Assembly: GCA_047125605.1 (NCBI GenBank) | Contig: CP138932.1 | Span: forward strand, 2,108,001 to 2,172,000 | Source of the DNA: JAKVBK01 sp022447275 | GTDB lineage: Bacteria > Pseudomonadota > Alphaproteobacteria > Rhodobacterales > Rhodobacteraceae | Length of the DNA: 64,000 bases | Direction: 5' to 3' | Part shown: positions 53,472 to 62,729 of the stretch, piece by piece | Position numbering within the stretch: position 1 is the stretch's first letter | How the letters are laid out: each line of letters begins with the position of its first letter | Program-made: the position numbers and the translations under genes | Notes under the pieces: generated by a model | The model's database searches: none | What the model saw: only the letters and a program-made list of their open reading frames with translations | What the model was told of the DNA's origin: nothing

Positions 53472-53798
53472 TCAACTGTCGTCATCATCGGATGCAACAT
53501 CCGCGATTTCATCGAGCGACACGTTATCGTCATCATCGTCGTCAAGCACATCGTCATCGAGATCGACATCAGCCGCATCATCGTCTTCGAGCACAGCGTC
53601 ATCATCGAGAAGATCGTCATCTTTCTCGACTTTATCTTTCGCCTTCTCTTCCTTGACCAGAAGACGCGATTTGTTGCCGGTGTCGATCGTGACAGTCTCG
53701 CCCGTATAGGGGCTGACGATAGGATCGCGGTTCATATCGTAAAACCGTTTGCCGGTGGTGGGGCATAGCCGCTTGACGCCCCATTCTTCCTTGGGCAT
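53472..53798 (-). CDS. TIGR02300 family acidic protein (FYDLN-type)
   Basis: A 108-aa protein with N-terminal MPKEEWGVKRLCPTTGKRFYDMNRDPIVSPYTG-type consensus (spread over residues 1-33) and a very acidic Asp-rich tail of about 60 residues. This matches TIGR02300, a conserved alphaproteobacterial family of unknown function. A single Cys in LCPTTG is present, without a full zinc ribbon. It often lies beside a tRNA gene, as here. Confidence 0.85.
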   Translation of the reverse strand: MPKEEWGVKRLCPTTGKRFYDMNRDPIVSPYTGETVTIDTGNKSRLLVKEEKAKDKVEKDDDLLDDDAVLEDDDAADVDLDDDVLDDDDDDNVSLDEIADVASDDDDS

Positions 53799-53914
53799 GG
53801 ACAGCCTCCTGCCGATTGGGTTTCATGGAATTGAACCGCGCCGATGCCACAGGCATGACCCTGTTGTCAAACAAGAAGTGCGCCGAATTGCGCCCCAACC
53901 GTTGAAAGACCCGC

Positions 53915-54652
53915 GTGACAGACGTTCTTTTGCCCGGCGATCCACCGATCCGACTCAAGTTGCGCCGTTCCGCACGTGCGCGGCGTTACGCCTTGCGAGT
54001 CCCTGCCACGGGGGGGGATGCGGTGCTCACCGTACCGGGACGCGCTGCCGTCGAAGAGGGGTTACAGTTCGCACAAAGCCGACGCGACTGGTTGCTGCGA
54101 CATATCCACAAACAGCCTGACATTCTTTATGCGGTGCCGGGCGCATCGATTCCCATCGATGGCCACCCCGTGGAGATCGTGCCGGGCACAGGCCGCAGCC
54201 CACGTCTATTCGAGAGCAAGCTGCATGTGCCGGGCCCTGCCCAACGCATCCCGACAAAAGTGGCCGGCTTTCTCAAAACGCTTGCGCGCGCGCGGCTTGC
54301 CAATGCTTGCGACAGTTATGCGCAAAAGCTTGGGCGCGAGTACACGCGCCTTGACTTGCGCGATACCCATGGGCGCTGGGGTTCCTGCTCAACCAACGGG
54401 CGGCTCATGTTTTCATGGCGGCTGATCATGGCACCCGCAGCTGTACGCAATTATGTCGTGGCCCATGAGGTGGCGCATCTGGCACATATGAACCACGGCC
54501 CAAAATTCTGGGCGACCGTTGAGCAGCTTTATCCGGACTACACCGCCCAGCGGCTCTGGCTGCGCCAAAAGGGGGCAACGCTGCACCGCTATCGCTTCAC
54601 GGCACCAGAGGACGAAGGCCCCAATCTGGACCACCTCCATAACTCCGATTGA
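53915..54652 (+). CDS. YgjP-like (DUF45) zinc metallopeptidase family protein
   Basis: A 245-aa protein starting at GTG. The zinc-binding motif is VAHEVAHLAHMNHG with HExxH near 183, preceded by the family block LRDTHGRWGSCSTNGRLMFSWRL-type sequence. These M48-like proteins are cytoplasmic, and their substrates are largely unknown. It has no close partner; the next gene begins 31 nt downstream. Confidence 0.86.
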   Translation: MTDVLLPGDPPIRLKLRRSARARRYALRVPATGGDAVLTVPGRAAVEEGLQFAQSRRDWLLRHIHKQPDILYAVPGASIPIDGHPVEIVPGTGRSPRLFESKLHVPGPAQRIPTKVAGFLKTLARARLANACDSYAQKLGREYTRLDLRDTHGRWGSCSTNGRLMFSWRLIMAPAAVRNYVVAHEVAHLAHMNHGPKFWATVEQLYPDYTAQRLWLRQKGATLHRYRFTAPEDEGPNLDHLHNSD

Positions 54653-54683
54653 CCCCAAGCCAATTGCCAGAGCAAACTGGCGC

Positions 54684-55337
54684 ATGCTGATCCAGAGCCG
54701 ACCAAACGAACCTGCTAGCACTTCTGCCCATGACAGGATTTACCGCACCTTGCGCGCCCAGATCATGCACGGCGAAATCGCTCCTGGTGCGCCGTTGACA
54801 TTGCGGGGCCTCGCCCGGCAGCACGATGTTTCCATGACACCTGCTCGGGAAGCCCTGCGCAGGCTTGTGGCCGAAGGGGCGCTGAAGCTTTCTCCGACCG
54901 GCAGATTTTCCACACCGGAACTGACATCCGAGCGAATCGAGGAACTGGCCGCCCTGCGCGCCCTAATCGAGACTGAGCTTGCGTCGCGCGCGCTGCCCCG
55001 CGCGCACATGGCTCTGATTGACCGGCTTCAAAGCATCAATTCGATGGTCGGCGAGGCTACTCTGCGCCGCGATGCGGTGGCTTATATCCGCGCCAATCTG
55101 GATTTTCATCGCACGTTGTATTTGCGCGCCCAGGCACCTGCGATGCTGGCCATGGCTGAGACCGTCTGGCTCCAGCTCGGGCCAACGATGCGGGCCCTTT
55201 ACGGCCGCCTCGGGCGGACCGAACCGCCGCACAATCACAGACTGATCCTCGCAGCGCTCAAAGCAGGGGACGAGCCTGGGCTGCGCTTGGCTGTACGCTC
55301 GGATGTCACCCAGGGGCTGCGTCTGCTCGCCCAGTAA
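54684..55337 (+). CDS. GntR-family (FadR/VanR type) transcriptional regulator
   Basis: A 217-aa regulator from the ATG at 54684. The winged helix-turn-helix is LRGLARQHDVSMTPAREALRRLVAEG near 35-60. The C-terminal FCD helical domain runs from residues 75-217 with conserved LDFHRTLY and RLGRTEPPHNHR. Such regulators bind carboxylic or sugar acids. The targets are not obvious; the divergent or nearby genes here do not indicate them. Confidence 0.85.
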   Translation: MLIQSRPNEPASTSAHDRIYRTLRAQIMHGEIAPGAPLTLRGLARQHDVSMTPAREALRRLVAEGALKLSPTGRFSTPELTSERIEELAALRALIETELASRALPRAHMALIDRLQSINSMVGEATLRRDAVAYIRANLDFHRTLYLRAQAPAMLAMAETVWLQLGPTMRALYGRLGRTEPPHNHRLILAALKAGDEPGLRLAVRSDVTQGLRLLAQ

Positions 55338-55473
55338 ATCCACAACCCGCGCTGAAAGCGTGCCCATTTGGCAACGGCACTGATTCGGGCTGTGGAAAAC
55401 TCTTTCCGACATCCGAGGATGTCGTGCTAGCGTGCGCCAAAGCGATGCCAAAAAATAAATCGCGAGGCAGAAA

Positions 55474-56553
55474 ATGACAGGCATAACCACGAGCGCATCG
55501 TTGCGCTCGGCGGGCACGTTCGCCCTTTCTTGGATCGATGTGCTGGTGGACGACGTCCCCGGCTACCCACCGTCAGAACTTGGCGTTGGGCAGGAAGTTA
55601 CCTTAACGGAGTGGTCGCAGCGGCTGGATGGCCCCGGTGGGCAGTTGCTTTTGCGCGGCGGCGTCGGGGTGGCAGAATTGCATGCCCGCGCGGCGCGCAT
55701 TGCCCGGGTCATCTCACGCGCGGAAGGGCTATCGCAGCCCGCCCTACCCGATCCGGATGATACGTTACTGACAGGGGGCATGCTCCTGACCGATGGGCAC
55801 ACCAGCTATAACTGCACGCTGCTTCAGGCAGAGCACTTGTTGCTTGTGTTCCATGGCCGTTCCCCTGCCCCGGGCGACACATTGTGGATCGTACGGCTGG
55901 ACGGGCCGCAGATGCCCGAAACGGAACAGATTGCCTCCCCTGCCGCGCATCCGGCTGTCGTCTGCTTTGCCGCGGGCAGCCAGATCGCAACACCGAACGG
56001 GCGCGCGCCTGTGGAAAACCTGCGCGAGGGCGATCTTGTCCTGACGCGTGACAACGGCCCCATGCCGATCCGTTGGCGCGGGCAGCAACGTCTGTCTGCC
56101 GCACGCCTGATCGCTCTTCCACAACTTCGGCCCATCCGCATCGAGGCCGGCGCGCTTGGCCTTGATCGCCCGGAGAGCCAATTGCTGCTGTCACCCGATC
56201 ACCGTGTCATGGTGTCCGGCCCGGCGGCAGCAGCCCTGTTTGGCGTGCGGGACGTTCTGATCCGGGCCGGTGACCTCCAAGATGCGCCGGGAGTGCGCCG
56301 CACCCCCGCTGACCGCGATGTGACCTACGTTCACCTCGCTCTTGAAGGCCACCAGATCCTCGATGCTGCCGGACTGCCGGTAGAAAGCTTTGATCCCGCA
56401 AGTGCAGACCTGCGTGCGCTGGCTGGCGAAGACAGGGCCCGCCTGTTCGAAGAGTTTCCTGAATTGCGCAGTGACAACGCCGCCCTTGGCCCCCCGGCGC
56501 GCCGGGTGCTCAAAACATCCGAGGCGGCCATTTTGGGCCACAGGCTCCAATAG
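55474..56553 (+). CDS. Hint-domain protein with intact Cys
   Basis: A 359-aa protein. The C-terminal 200 residues form a Hint_2 module starting at VVCFAAGSQIATPNG (Cys near residue 168), followed by VENLREGDLVLTRDNG and the LLLSPDHRVMVSG block containing the catalytic-type His. The N-terminal 165 residues are unlike other proteins I recognise. Hint-type proteins in Rhodobacteraceae are thought to self-process, often exported, but a role is unknown. It may be a paralogue of the degenerate Hint protein at 3056-3706. Confidence 0.83.
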   Translation: MTGITTSASLRSAGTFALSWIDVLVDDVPGYPPSELGVGQEVTLTEWSQRLDGPGGQLLLRGGVGVAELHARAARIARVISRAEGLSQPALPDPDDTLLTGGMLLTDGHTSYNCTLLQAEHLLLVFHGRSPAPGDTLWIVRLDGPQMPETEQIASPAAHPAVVCFAAGSQIATPNGRAPVENLREGDLVLTRDNGPMPIRWRGQQRLSAARLIALPQLRPIRIEAGALGLDRPESQLLLSPDHRVMVSGPAAAALFGVRDVLIRAGDLQDAPGVRRTPADRDVTYVHLALEGHQILDAAGLPVESFDPASADLRALAGEDRARLFEEFPELRSDNAALGPPARRVLKTSEAAILGHRLQ

Positions 56554-56659
56554 TCGCGCCGCGCCCAGCCTTTTTTGCAGGCTTGGGCGCGCGCCACGCC
56601 GACTCGGCTTGACATCTCGCCCACATCGGGGCAAACGCAACGCTCATTGGTGTTGGAGG

Positions 56660-56741
56660 CCCCCGCAAGGGGATCCCTGTCGCTCTGGCCAAATCCAGAG
56701 AGAGGACAACGCCCTCTTGAACCTGAAAGAGGAGATCAGCC
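56660..56741 (+). promoter_or_regulatory. structured rpsD leader
   Basis: The 80 nt upstream of rpsD can form three consecutive hairpins: CCCC-GCAA-GGGG (56661-56672), CTCTGG/CCAGAG (56683-56700), and AGAGG/CCTCT (56701-56717), followed by GAGGAG as the ribosome-binding site. S4 autoregulates its own message in other bacteria through leader structures, so a similar role is possible here. Confidence 0.4.
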
Positions 56742-57362
56742 GTGACCAAACGCACGTCTGCCAAGTACAAAATCGATCGCCGCATGGGCGAAAACATTTG
56801 GGGCCGCCCCAAATCCCCCGTCAACCGTCGCGAATATGGCCCCGGCCAGCACGGCCAGCGCCGCAAGGGCAAAATGTCCGACTTCGGTCTGCAGCTGCGC
56901 GCCAAGCAGAAGCTGAAGGGCTACTATGGCGACCTGACCGAGAAGCAGTTCCGCCGCATCTACGCCGAAGCCGAGCGTGTGAAGGGCGACACCGGTGAAA
57001 ACTTGATCGGTCTGCTGGAGCGCCGCCTCGACGCAGTTGTCTACCGCGCCAAGTTCGTTCCGACCGTTTTCGCAGCCCGCCAGTTCGTGAACCACGGCCA
57101 CGTGGAAGTAAACGGCAAGCGCGTCAACATCCCCTCCTACCGCGTTAAGGAAGGCGATGTGATCTCGGTGCGTGAGAAGTCTCGCCAGCTGACGATCCTG
57201 CTGGAAGCCGTCGCCCTGCCCGAGCGTGATGTTCCGGACTACATCGAAGCCGATCACTCCAAGATGACGGCCACCTTCGTGCGCGCACCCGGCCTGGGCG
57301 ATGTGCCCTACCCCGTGCAGATGGAACCGAACCTCGTCATCGAATACTACGCGCAGAACTAA
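56742..57362 (+). CDS. rpsD: 30S ribosomal protein S4
   Basis: A 206-aa S4 starting at GTG after GAGGAG. The N terminus TKRTSAKYKIDRRMGENIWG lacks the CxxC zinc pattern of some S4 proteins. The S4 RNA-binding domain LERRLDAVVYRAKF...RQFVNHGHVEVNGKRVN is complete. It binds 16S rRNA early in 30S assembly. It is monocistronic, with a strong terminator at 57386-57416. Confidence 0.96.
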   Translation: MTKRTSAKYKIDRRMGENIWGRPKSPVNRREYGPGQHGQRRKGKMSDFGLQLRAKQKLKGYYGDLTEKQFRRIYAEAERVKGDTGENLIGLLERRLDAVVYRAKFVPTVFAARQFVNHGHVEVNGKRVNIPSYRVKEGDVISVREKSRQLTILLEAVALPERDVPDYIEADHSKMTATFVRAPGLGDVPYPVQMEPNLVIEYYAQN

Positions 57363-57385
57363 TCACAGTTCTCTGCGAGACATTG

Positions 57386-57416
57386 AAAAGGCCGGACACA
57401 TTGTCCGGCCTTTTTT
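57386..57416 (+). terminator. rho-independent terminator of rpsD
   Basis: GGCCGGACA pairs with TGTCCGGCC around a 3-nt loop CAT, preceded by AAAA and followed by TTTTTT. It also sits between rpsD and the convergent ABC gene, so could act bidirectionally. Confidence 0.85.
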
Positions 57417-57477
57417 GTTTTGTCCGTGATGGCGGCCTTGGCTGCGCCGTCTGGCCCTGCGCGGGACGGGGGCGCCG

Positions 57478-59301
57478 TCAGGTTTCGCGCAGCACGAAAT
57501 GGCCCGGGCTCACCTCGTCATATACCGACGGGCCCGGCTCATGGCCCACGGGGAACACAGGACTGGGGATCGGCTTGAAATTCAGCTCGGATTCGGATTT
57601 GCGCTGACGCGGATCCGCCACCGGCACCGCCGAGAGCAGATCGCGAGTATAGGAATGCTGCGGATCTTCGAAGATCGCTGCGCGCGGGCCAAGCTCGACG
57701 ATCCGGCCCAGATACATTACGCCCACTTGGTGGCTGACACGTTCCACCACGGCCATGTCATGGCTGATGAAGAGCAGGCTAATGCCAAGTTCGGCCTGCA
57801 ATTCGATGAGAAGGTTCAGCACCTGCGCCTGAATCGACACATCCAGCGCCGAGACGGCTTCATCTGCGATAATCAGCTTGGGGTTCAGGGCCAAAGCGCG
57901 GGCGATGGCCACACGCTGGCGCTGCCCGCCTGACATTTCATGTGGGAAACGCTGCAGGAAGCTGCGCGGCAGCTCCACACGGTCAAACAGGCTTGCCACG
58001 CGGTCCTGCAGCTCTGAGCCACTGGCCAGACCATAATTCAGCAATGGCTCCGCCACTTGATCCATCAGACGCATCTGCGGGTTCAGGGACGCAAACGGAT
58101 CCTGAAAGATCATCTGCATGTCACGGCGGGCCTGCCACAGCTCGGACGTGTTCATTTCGAGCACATTCTTGTCGCCCAGAATAACCTCGCCGCCCGCGGG
58201 ATCGACAAGGCGCAGGATCGACCGGCCCGTGGTGGACTTGCCACAACCGGATTCGCCCACGAGCGACAGGGTTTCGCCGGCCCGCAGTTTGAAGGAGACA
58301 TCCTCGACCGCGTGCACCATCGCCACTGTCCGACGCAGCAGCCCCCCCGATACCGGGAAGCGCGTCGTGAGGTTGCGCACATCCAGAAGCACTTCGGGCT
58401 CCGCCTCGGGCGCCGGGGGCGTTTCCGGGGTGGGCTGGCCCATGATCTTTAGCGGCTCAGGCCTGTCCTTGCCGGTCATTTCACCAAGTTTGGGAACAGC
58501 AGATAGCAGCGCTTGTGTGTAGGGATGCGACGGGCTTTCAAAGATCTGGGCAACGGGCCCTTCTTCCACCTTGTTGCCGCGATACATGACGACCACGCGA
58601 TCGGCCACCTGCGCCACCACAGCCATGTCATGGGTGATAAACAAAACCGCTGTGCCAGTTTCGCGCTTGAGCCTGTCGATCAAGGCCAGAATCTCGGCCT
58701 GAATCGTCACATCGAGCGCCGTGGTGGGCTCGTCCGCGATCAGCAAACGCGGCTCACAGGCCAGCGCCATGGCGATCACCACGCGCTGGCGCATCCCGCC
58801 TGAGAGTTCGTGCGGATACTGCTTCAGGCGACGCTCCGGCTCCGGGATGCGGACACGCTTGAGCAATTCAAGGGCCCGCTCTGCGGCCTCTTTCTTGCTG
58901 AGCCCTTTATGTACCCGCAGCCCTTCAGTGAGCTGGCGCTCGATCGTGAAAACCGGGTTCAGGGCGCTCATCGGCTCCTGAAAGATCATCGCGATCTCAT
59001 TGCCGCGGATCGTGCGCATCAGGTTGTCATCGGCCTCGGCAACATCCAAGGGGCCATCCTCGCGCTGGATGGTCAGCGATCCGTTGGCAACACGGCCACC
59101 GCCAAACTCCACAAGCCGCATAAGCGACAGCGAGGTGATCGACTTACCAGAGCCGCTTTCACCGACAACGCACACGGTCTCACCCGAGTCGATCGAGAAG
59201 GAGACATCTTCCACACCGACGACCACCCCACTGGAGGTGTCGAACTCAACCCGCAGGTTCTCGATATTGATCAGCGGTGCGTCGGAGCCATCAGCAGCCA
59301 T
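57478..59301 (-). CDS. ABC transporter ATP-binding protein (fused DppD-DppF type)
   Basis: A 607-aa protein with two ATPase domains. The first has Walker A GESGSGKS and ABC signature LSGGMRQRV; the second has Walker A GESGCGKS and signature MSGGQRQRV. Each is followed by the oligopeptide/dipeptide family C-terminal extension (HPYTQALLSAVP and HSYTRDLLSAVP). It energises a peptide, nickel or opine-type uptake system whose permeases are not in the window. The gene is leftward. Confidence 0.92.
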   Translation of the reverse strand: MAADGSDAPLINIENLRVEFDTSSGVVVGVEDVSFSIDSGETVCVVGESGSGKSITSLSLMRLVEFGGGRVANGSLTIQREDGPLDVAEADDNLMRTIRGNEIAMIFQEPMSALNPVFTIERQLTEGLRVHKGLSKKEAAERALELLKRVRIPEPERRLKQYPHELSGGMRQRVVIAMALACEPRLLIADEPTTALDVTIQAEILALIDRLKRETGTAVLFITHDMAVVAQVADRVVVMYRGNKVEEGPVAQIFESPSHPYTQALLSAVPKLGEMTGKDRPEPLKIMGQPTPETPPAPEAEPEVLLDVRNLTTRFPVSGGLLRRTVAMVHAVEDVSFKLRAGETLSLVGESGCGKSTTGRSILRLVDPAGGEVILGDKNVLEMNTSELWQARRDMQMIFQDPFASLNPQMRLMDQVAEPLLNYGLASGSELQDRVASLFDRVELPRSFLQRFPHEMSGGQRQRVAIARALALNPKLIIADEAVSALDVSIQAQVLNLLIELQAELGISLLFISHDMAVVERVSHQVGVMYLGRIVELGPRAAIFEDPQHSYTRDLLSAVPVADPRQRKSESELNFKPIPSPVFPVGHEPGPSVYDEVSPGHFVLRET

Positions 59302-59409
59302 TAAGACTCTCCATTTTTAGCTGGCCATACACTGCCCCCATGCGACCCGGGAAGGCAAGGGCGCGCAGGGCCCTAGAGCGCGCCAAATCCGGCCTTACCC
59401 CTATTTTTA

Positions 59410-59763
59410 TCAGCTGCCGCGATAGGTCGAGTAGCCGTGGGGCGATAGCAACAGCGGCACATGGTAGTGATCGTCTTCTGACATGCCAAACCGGATCGGC
59501 ACCACATCGAGGAACAGCGGCTCAGCCGCGGCTTGCCCGGAGGCGCGCAGATAGTCCCCTGCGTGGAACACCAACTCGTAGGTGCCTTTCACAAAATCCG
59601 ATTGGGGGAGGATGGGCGTATCCGTCCGGCCATCCGCATTCGTCACCAGTTCGACAATCTCCTCACGCCCGCTTACCGCCAGCCTATAGAGCCGGATGAC
59701 AAGCCCTTCTGCCGGGCAGCCTTTGGCTGTGTCCAATACATGTGTGGTCAGGAATCCCGCCAT
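59410..59763 (-). CDS. uraH: 5-hydroxyisourate hydrolase
   Basis: A 117-aa transthyretin-related protein. The N-terminal LTTHVLD includes His8 and the C terminus ends in YRGS, the diagnostic tetrapeptide. It hydrolyses 5-hydroxyisourate to OHCU in urate catabolism. It diverges from the puuE-uraD fusion, 111 nt away, which carries out the next steps. Confidence 0.93.
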   Translation of the reverse strand: MAGFLTTHVLDTAKGCPAEGLVIRLYRLAVSGREEIVELVTNADGRTDTPILPQSDFVKGTYELVFHAGDYLRASGQAAAEPLFLDVVPIRFGMSEDDHYHVPLLLSPHGYSTYRGS

Positions 59764-59874
59764 CGTGCATCCTTCCGTTGGTCTTGCTCACACGCAACAG
59801 ATCGGGAAATGTCAGCTGAAGGCAAGCCCGTATGCGTGCGGGCTGCAGCTGTTGCGCATTTTCAGGAGGATCCC

Positions 59875-61293
59875 ATGGCCAGATACCTAAGAGACATGCA
59901 CGGGTATGGGCGCATCCCGCCAATAGCAGACTGGCCCGGAGGCGCCAAAATCGCAGTTCAAGTGGTGCTGAACTATGAGGAAGGGGGCGAGAATTGTATC
60001 CTGCATGGGGATGACGCGTCCGAAGCATTTCTGTCTGAGATCGTCGGTGCGCAGGCTTGGCCCAACCAGCGGCACTGGAACATGGAATCGATCTATGAGT
60101 ACGGGGCCCGGGCGGGTTTCTGGCGGTTGCACAGGCTGTTCACCTACATGAAGATTCCGCTGACGGTTTATGGGGTGGCGACAGCATTGGCCCGCAGCCC
60201 CGAACAGGTGGCCGCCATGAAGGAAGCGGATTGGGAAATTGCGAGCCACGGCTTGAAATGGATCGACTACAAAGATTTCTACCCCGAGGAAGAGCGTGAC
60301 CACATGATGCAGGCGATCCGTCTGCATGAAGAAGTCACCGGCAGCCGTCCGACGGGTTGGTATACTGGGCGCTGCTCTGAAAACACCGTTCGACTGGTGG
60401 CCGAAGAGGGCGGGTTTACCTATTGCGCCGACAGCTACGCCGATGATCTGCCCTACTGGTGGCGCGACGGCGGACACACGCAATTGATCGTGCCCTACAC
60501 GCTGGATGCCAATGACATGCGGTTCGCAACCCCGCAGGGCTTTAACACGGGCGAGCATTTCTACCAGTATCTCAAGGACAGTTTCGACGTGCTCTATGCA
60601 GAAGGGGCTGCCGGGCGGCCCAAGATGCTGTCCATCGGGCTGCATTGCAGGCTTGCGGGCCGCCCAGGGCGGATGATGGCCATCAAGCGCTTCCTGGATT
60701 ACGCACAAAGCCATGATCACGTCTGGTGGGCCCGCCGCATCGACATCGCGCAACACTGGACCCGCCATCACCCGCCACAAGCCCAGCGCATTCGGCCCTC
60801 ACGCATGGAACACGCGGCTTTTGCCGATCGGTTCGGCGGCATCTTCGAGCACAGCCCCTGGGTGGCTGAGCGCGCCCATGCCCTTGAGATGGGCCCAGCC
60901 CATGATACCCCTGCAGGGCTCCATGCCCTGATGTGTAGGGCCTTCCGGCGCGCCACCGACGAGGAAAGATTGGGCGTGCTGCGCGCCCATCCCGATCTGG
61001 CGGGCAAGATCGCCCAAGCGCGGGAACTGACCGCCGAGAGCACCTCAGAGCAGGCCTCTGCCGGATTGGATCTGCTCACGGCGGAAGAAAAGCGGGCCTT
61101 CATGGACCTCAATGAACAATACATGGGGAAGTTTGGCTTTCCCTTCATTGTTGCCGTGCGGGACTATGACAAAGCGCAGATCCTACAGCTGTTTAATCAG
61201 CGCTTGCAAAACAGCCGCGATCAGGAATTCCGGGAGGCGTGCCGGCAGGTTGAGCGCATCGCGGAACTGCGGCTCCAGTCGATGGAAATTTGA
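59875..61293 (+). CDS. fused allantoinase (PuuE) / OHCU decarboxylase (UraD)
   Basis: A 472-aa fusion starting at ATG 59875 with CAGGAGGA upstream. Residues about 1-300 form a polysaccharide-deacetylase fold allantoinase (ASHGLKWIDY, GWYTGRCSENT). Residues about 310-472 form OHCU decarboxylase, including EHSPWVAERA and FRRATDEERLGVLRAHPDLAGK. It decarboxylates OHCU to S-allantoin and opens the ring to allantoate. Together with uraH it gives the lower urate pathway; a urate oxidase is not present in the window. Confidence 0.9.
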   Translation: MARYLRDMHGYGRIPPIADWPGGAKIAVQVVLNYEEGGENCILHGDDASEAFLSEIVGAQAWPNQRHWNMESIYEYGARAGFWRLHRLFTYMKIPLTVYGVATALARSPEQVAAMKEADWEIASHGLKWIDYKDFYPEEERDHMMQAIRLHEEVTGSRPTGWYTGRCSENTVRLVAEEGGFTYCADSYADDLPYWWRDGGHTQLIVPYTLDANDMRFATPQGFNTGEHFYQYLKDSFDVLYAEGAAGRPKMLSIGLHCRLAGRPGRMMAIKRFLDYAQSHDHVWWARRIDIAQHWTRHHPPQAQRIRPSRMEHAAFADRFGGIFEHSPWVAERAHALEMGPAHDTPAGLHALMCRAFRRATDEERLGVLRAHPDLAGKIAQARELTAESTSEQASAGLDLLTAEEKRAFMDLNEQYMGKFGFPFIVAVRDYDKAQILQLFNQRLQNSRDQEFREACRQVERIAELRLQSMEI

Positions 61294-61395
61294 GCAAGGG
61301 GCGCTTGGGCAGGTGCGCAGGCAGGCCGCGCTTTCGGCGGGAGTATTTTTCAGACAAAGACGCAGTCGGGCCTCGCAGGATATGGCGGCGGGTCA

Positions 61396-62391
61396 TCAGG
61401 GGCTTGCGGGCCGTGCTCCCATCATCACCTGCGCCATGTCGAGCATCCTGTTGGAAAAGCCCCATTCATTATCATACCAGCCGAATATTCGGGTCAGCCC
61501 GCCTTTTGCGACCGAGGTTTCCGAGCTTTGGATCACGACACTTTCTGGGCGCATGCGCAGATCAGCCGAAACCAGCGGCTGATCCGTCCAGCCGATCAAG
61601 GGGCCGCCGGCCACGCTTTCCAGCCAGTGCGAGATTTCGTCCAGCTTTGGGGCTTTGCGCAAGGTCACCATCAGATCGAGGGCAGACACCGATGCCGTTG
61701 GCACCCGCACCGCCCGGGCCGTGACGCGGCCCGCCAACTCAGGCAGCACCATATCCACCAGGCGACCCGCCGAAGTGGAGGTGGGCACCATGGAGAGTGC
61801 CCCCGCACGCGAGCGTTCCAACCCGCCACGCGGGGCATCCACCATGGGCTGGCTGCCCGTGTAGCAATGGATTGTGGTCATATGCCCGGTTTCGACGCCG
61901 AAGGCGCTGTCCAAAAGCTTTAACAGAGGCGCGAGAGCGTTTGTGGTACAGGACGCGTTCGACACGATCTGGGCGCCCGCTGCGCTGGCGTCATTCGCGC
62001 CGACCACCGCTGTGACATCTGCCGCCTCCGAGGGGCCTGATATCAGCACGCGTTGAGCCCCTGCACGCAAACCTGCCTCTGCCACCGGGCGCGTATTGGC
62101 CCGTCCAGTGCATTCCATCAGGATATCAACGCTGCCTAAATCAAGGCCAGCAACATCCCCTTGCCGGTGGACCGGAATGCTGTGCCCGTTGACCACCAGA
62201 TGACCCGTACGGTGCGAAACGGCACCGGGATAAGGCCCGAACACACTGTCATAGGCAAAGAGATAGGCGAGCGTTTCAAGCTCAGCGATGTCATTGATGC
62301 AAACGACATCCATATCTGTGCGATCCAGAACAAGACGCAGGACCGACCGGCCAATCCGCCCGAACCCATTGATCGCAATTTTTAATGTCAT
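61396..62391 (-). CDS. gap: type I glyceraldehyde-3-phosphate dehydrogenase
   Basis: A 331-aa GAPDH from the ATG at 62391. NAD binding is via INGFGRIGR (7-15), with Asp34 in IND. The nucleophile is Cys148 in SNASCTTN. The catalytic His is in the segment TTIHCYTG. The C-terminal YDNEWGFSNRM motif is present. Divergent residues in the phosphate-binding segments (SGPSE in place of SAPSK) mark it as a secondary GAPDH, not necessarily the main glycolytic enzyme. It is leftward and convergent with the puuE-uraD fusion. Confidence 0.88.
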   Translation of the reverse strand: MTLKIAINGFGRIGRSVLRLVLDRTDMDVVCINDIAELETLAYLFAYDSVFGPYPGAVSHRTGHLVVNGHSIPVHRQGDVAGLDLGSVDILMECTGRANTRPVAEAGLRAGAQRVLISGPSEAADVTAVVGANDASAAGAQIVSNASCTTNALAPLLKLLDSAFGVETGHMTTIHCYTGSQPMVDAPRGGLERSRAGALSMVPTSTSAGRLVDMVLPELAGRVTARAVRVPTASVSALDLMVTLRKAPKLDEISHWLESVAGGPLIGWTDQPLVSADLRMRPESVVIQSSETSVAKGGLTRIFGWYDNEWGFSNRMLDMAQVMMGARPASP

Positions 62392-62664
62392 TGCGGCATC
62401 CTTTCGCTGAAAGCACTTGCGCCTCTTTCTTGAATGGGGCGCAGAACACCCCGACATTGCGACGGTTTAGAGCAGCCGTCTGTTGCACTCAAATAGCGCT
62501 CTATCAGTTCGCGGCGCGCATGCAATGTGATCCATCCGAAAGGTCACCCAGTCTGCCAGCGGCAAACGACCGGCTGCTTTCAAAGCCTGCACAAACATAC
62601 TGGCAGATGTGGCAAGCAAACCGAACGGTTGCACAAAGGTCTCGACAAAGGTGGAAGCGCAAAA

Positions 62665-62707
62665 AATAGTTGACTGGTCAACAGATACAGTTGATCGATC
62701 AACTATT
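62665..62707. promoter_or_regulatory. twin palindromic operator upstream of the VPLPA-CTERM gene
   Basis: Two palindromes: GTTGACTGGTCAAC (62669-62682) and AGTTGATCGATCAACT (62689-62704). Their centres are 21 bp apart, two helical turns. They are nested in a longer inverted repeat, AATAGTTGA ... TCAACTATT. Located 25-60 nt before the downstream start, they could bind a dimeric regulator or form an mRNA hairpin. Confidence 0.55.
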
Positions 62708-62729
62708 ATTCTCAAGATTGGAGAGACTC

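Noticed and set aside
53472..53660. Possible tandem-repeat or CRISPR-like array
   Set aside because: The periodicity is GAC/GAT codons of the Asp-rich tail of the TIGR02300 protein, with no spacers.
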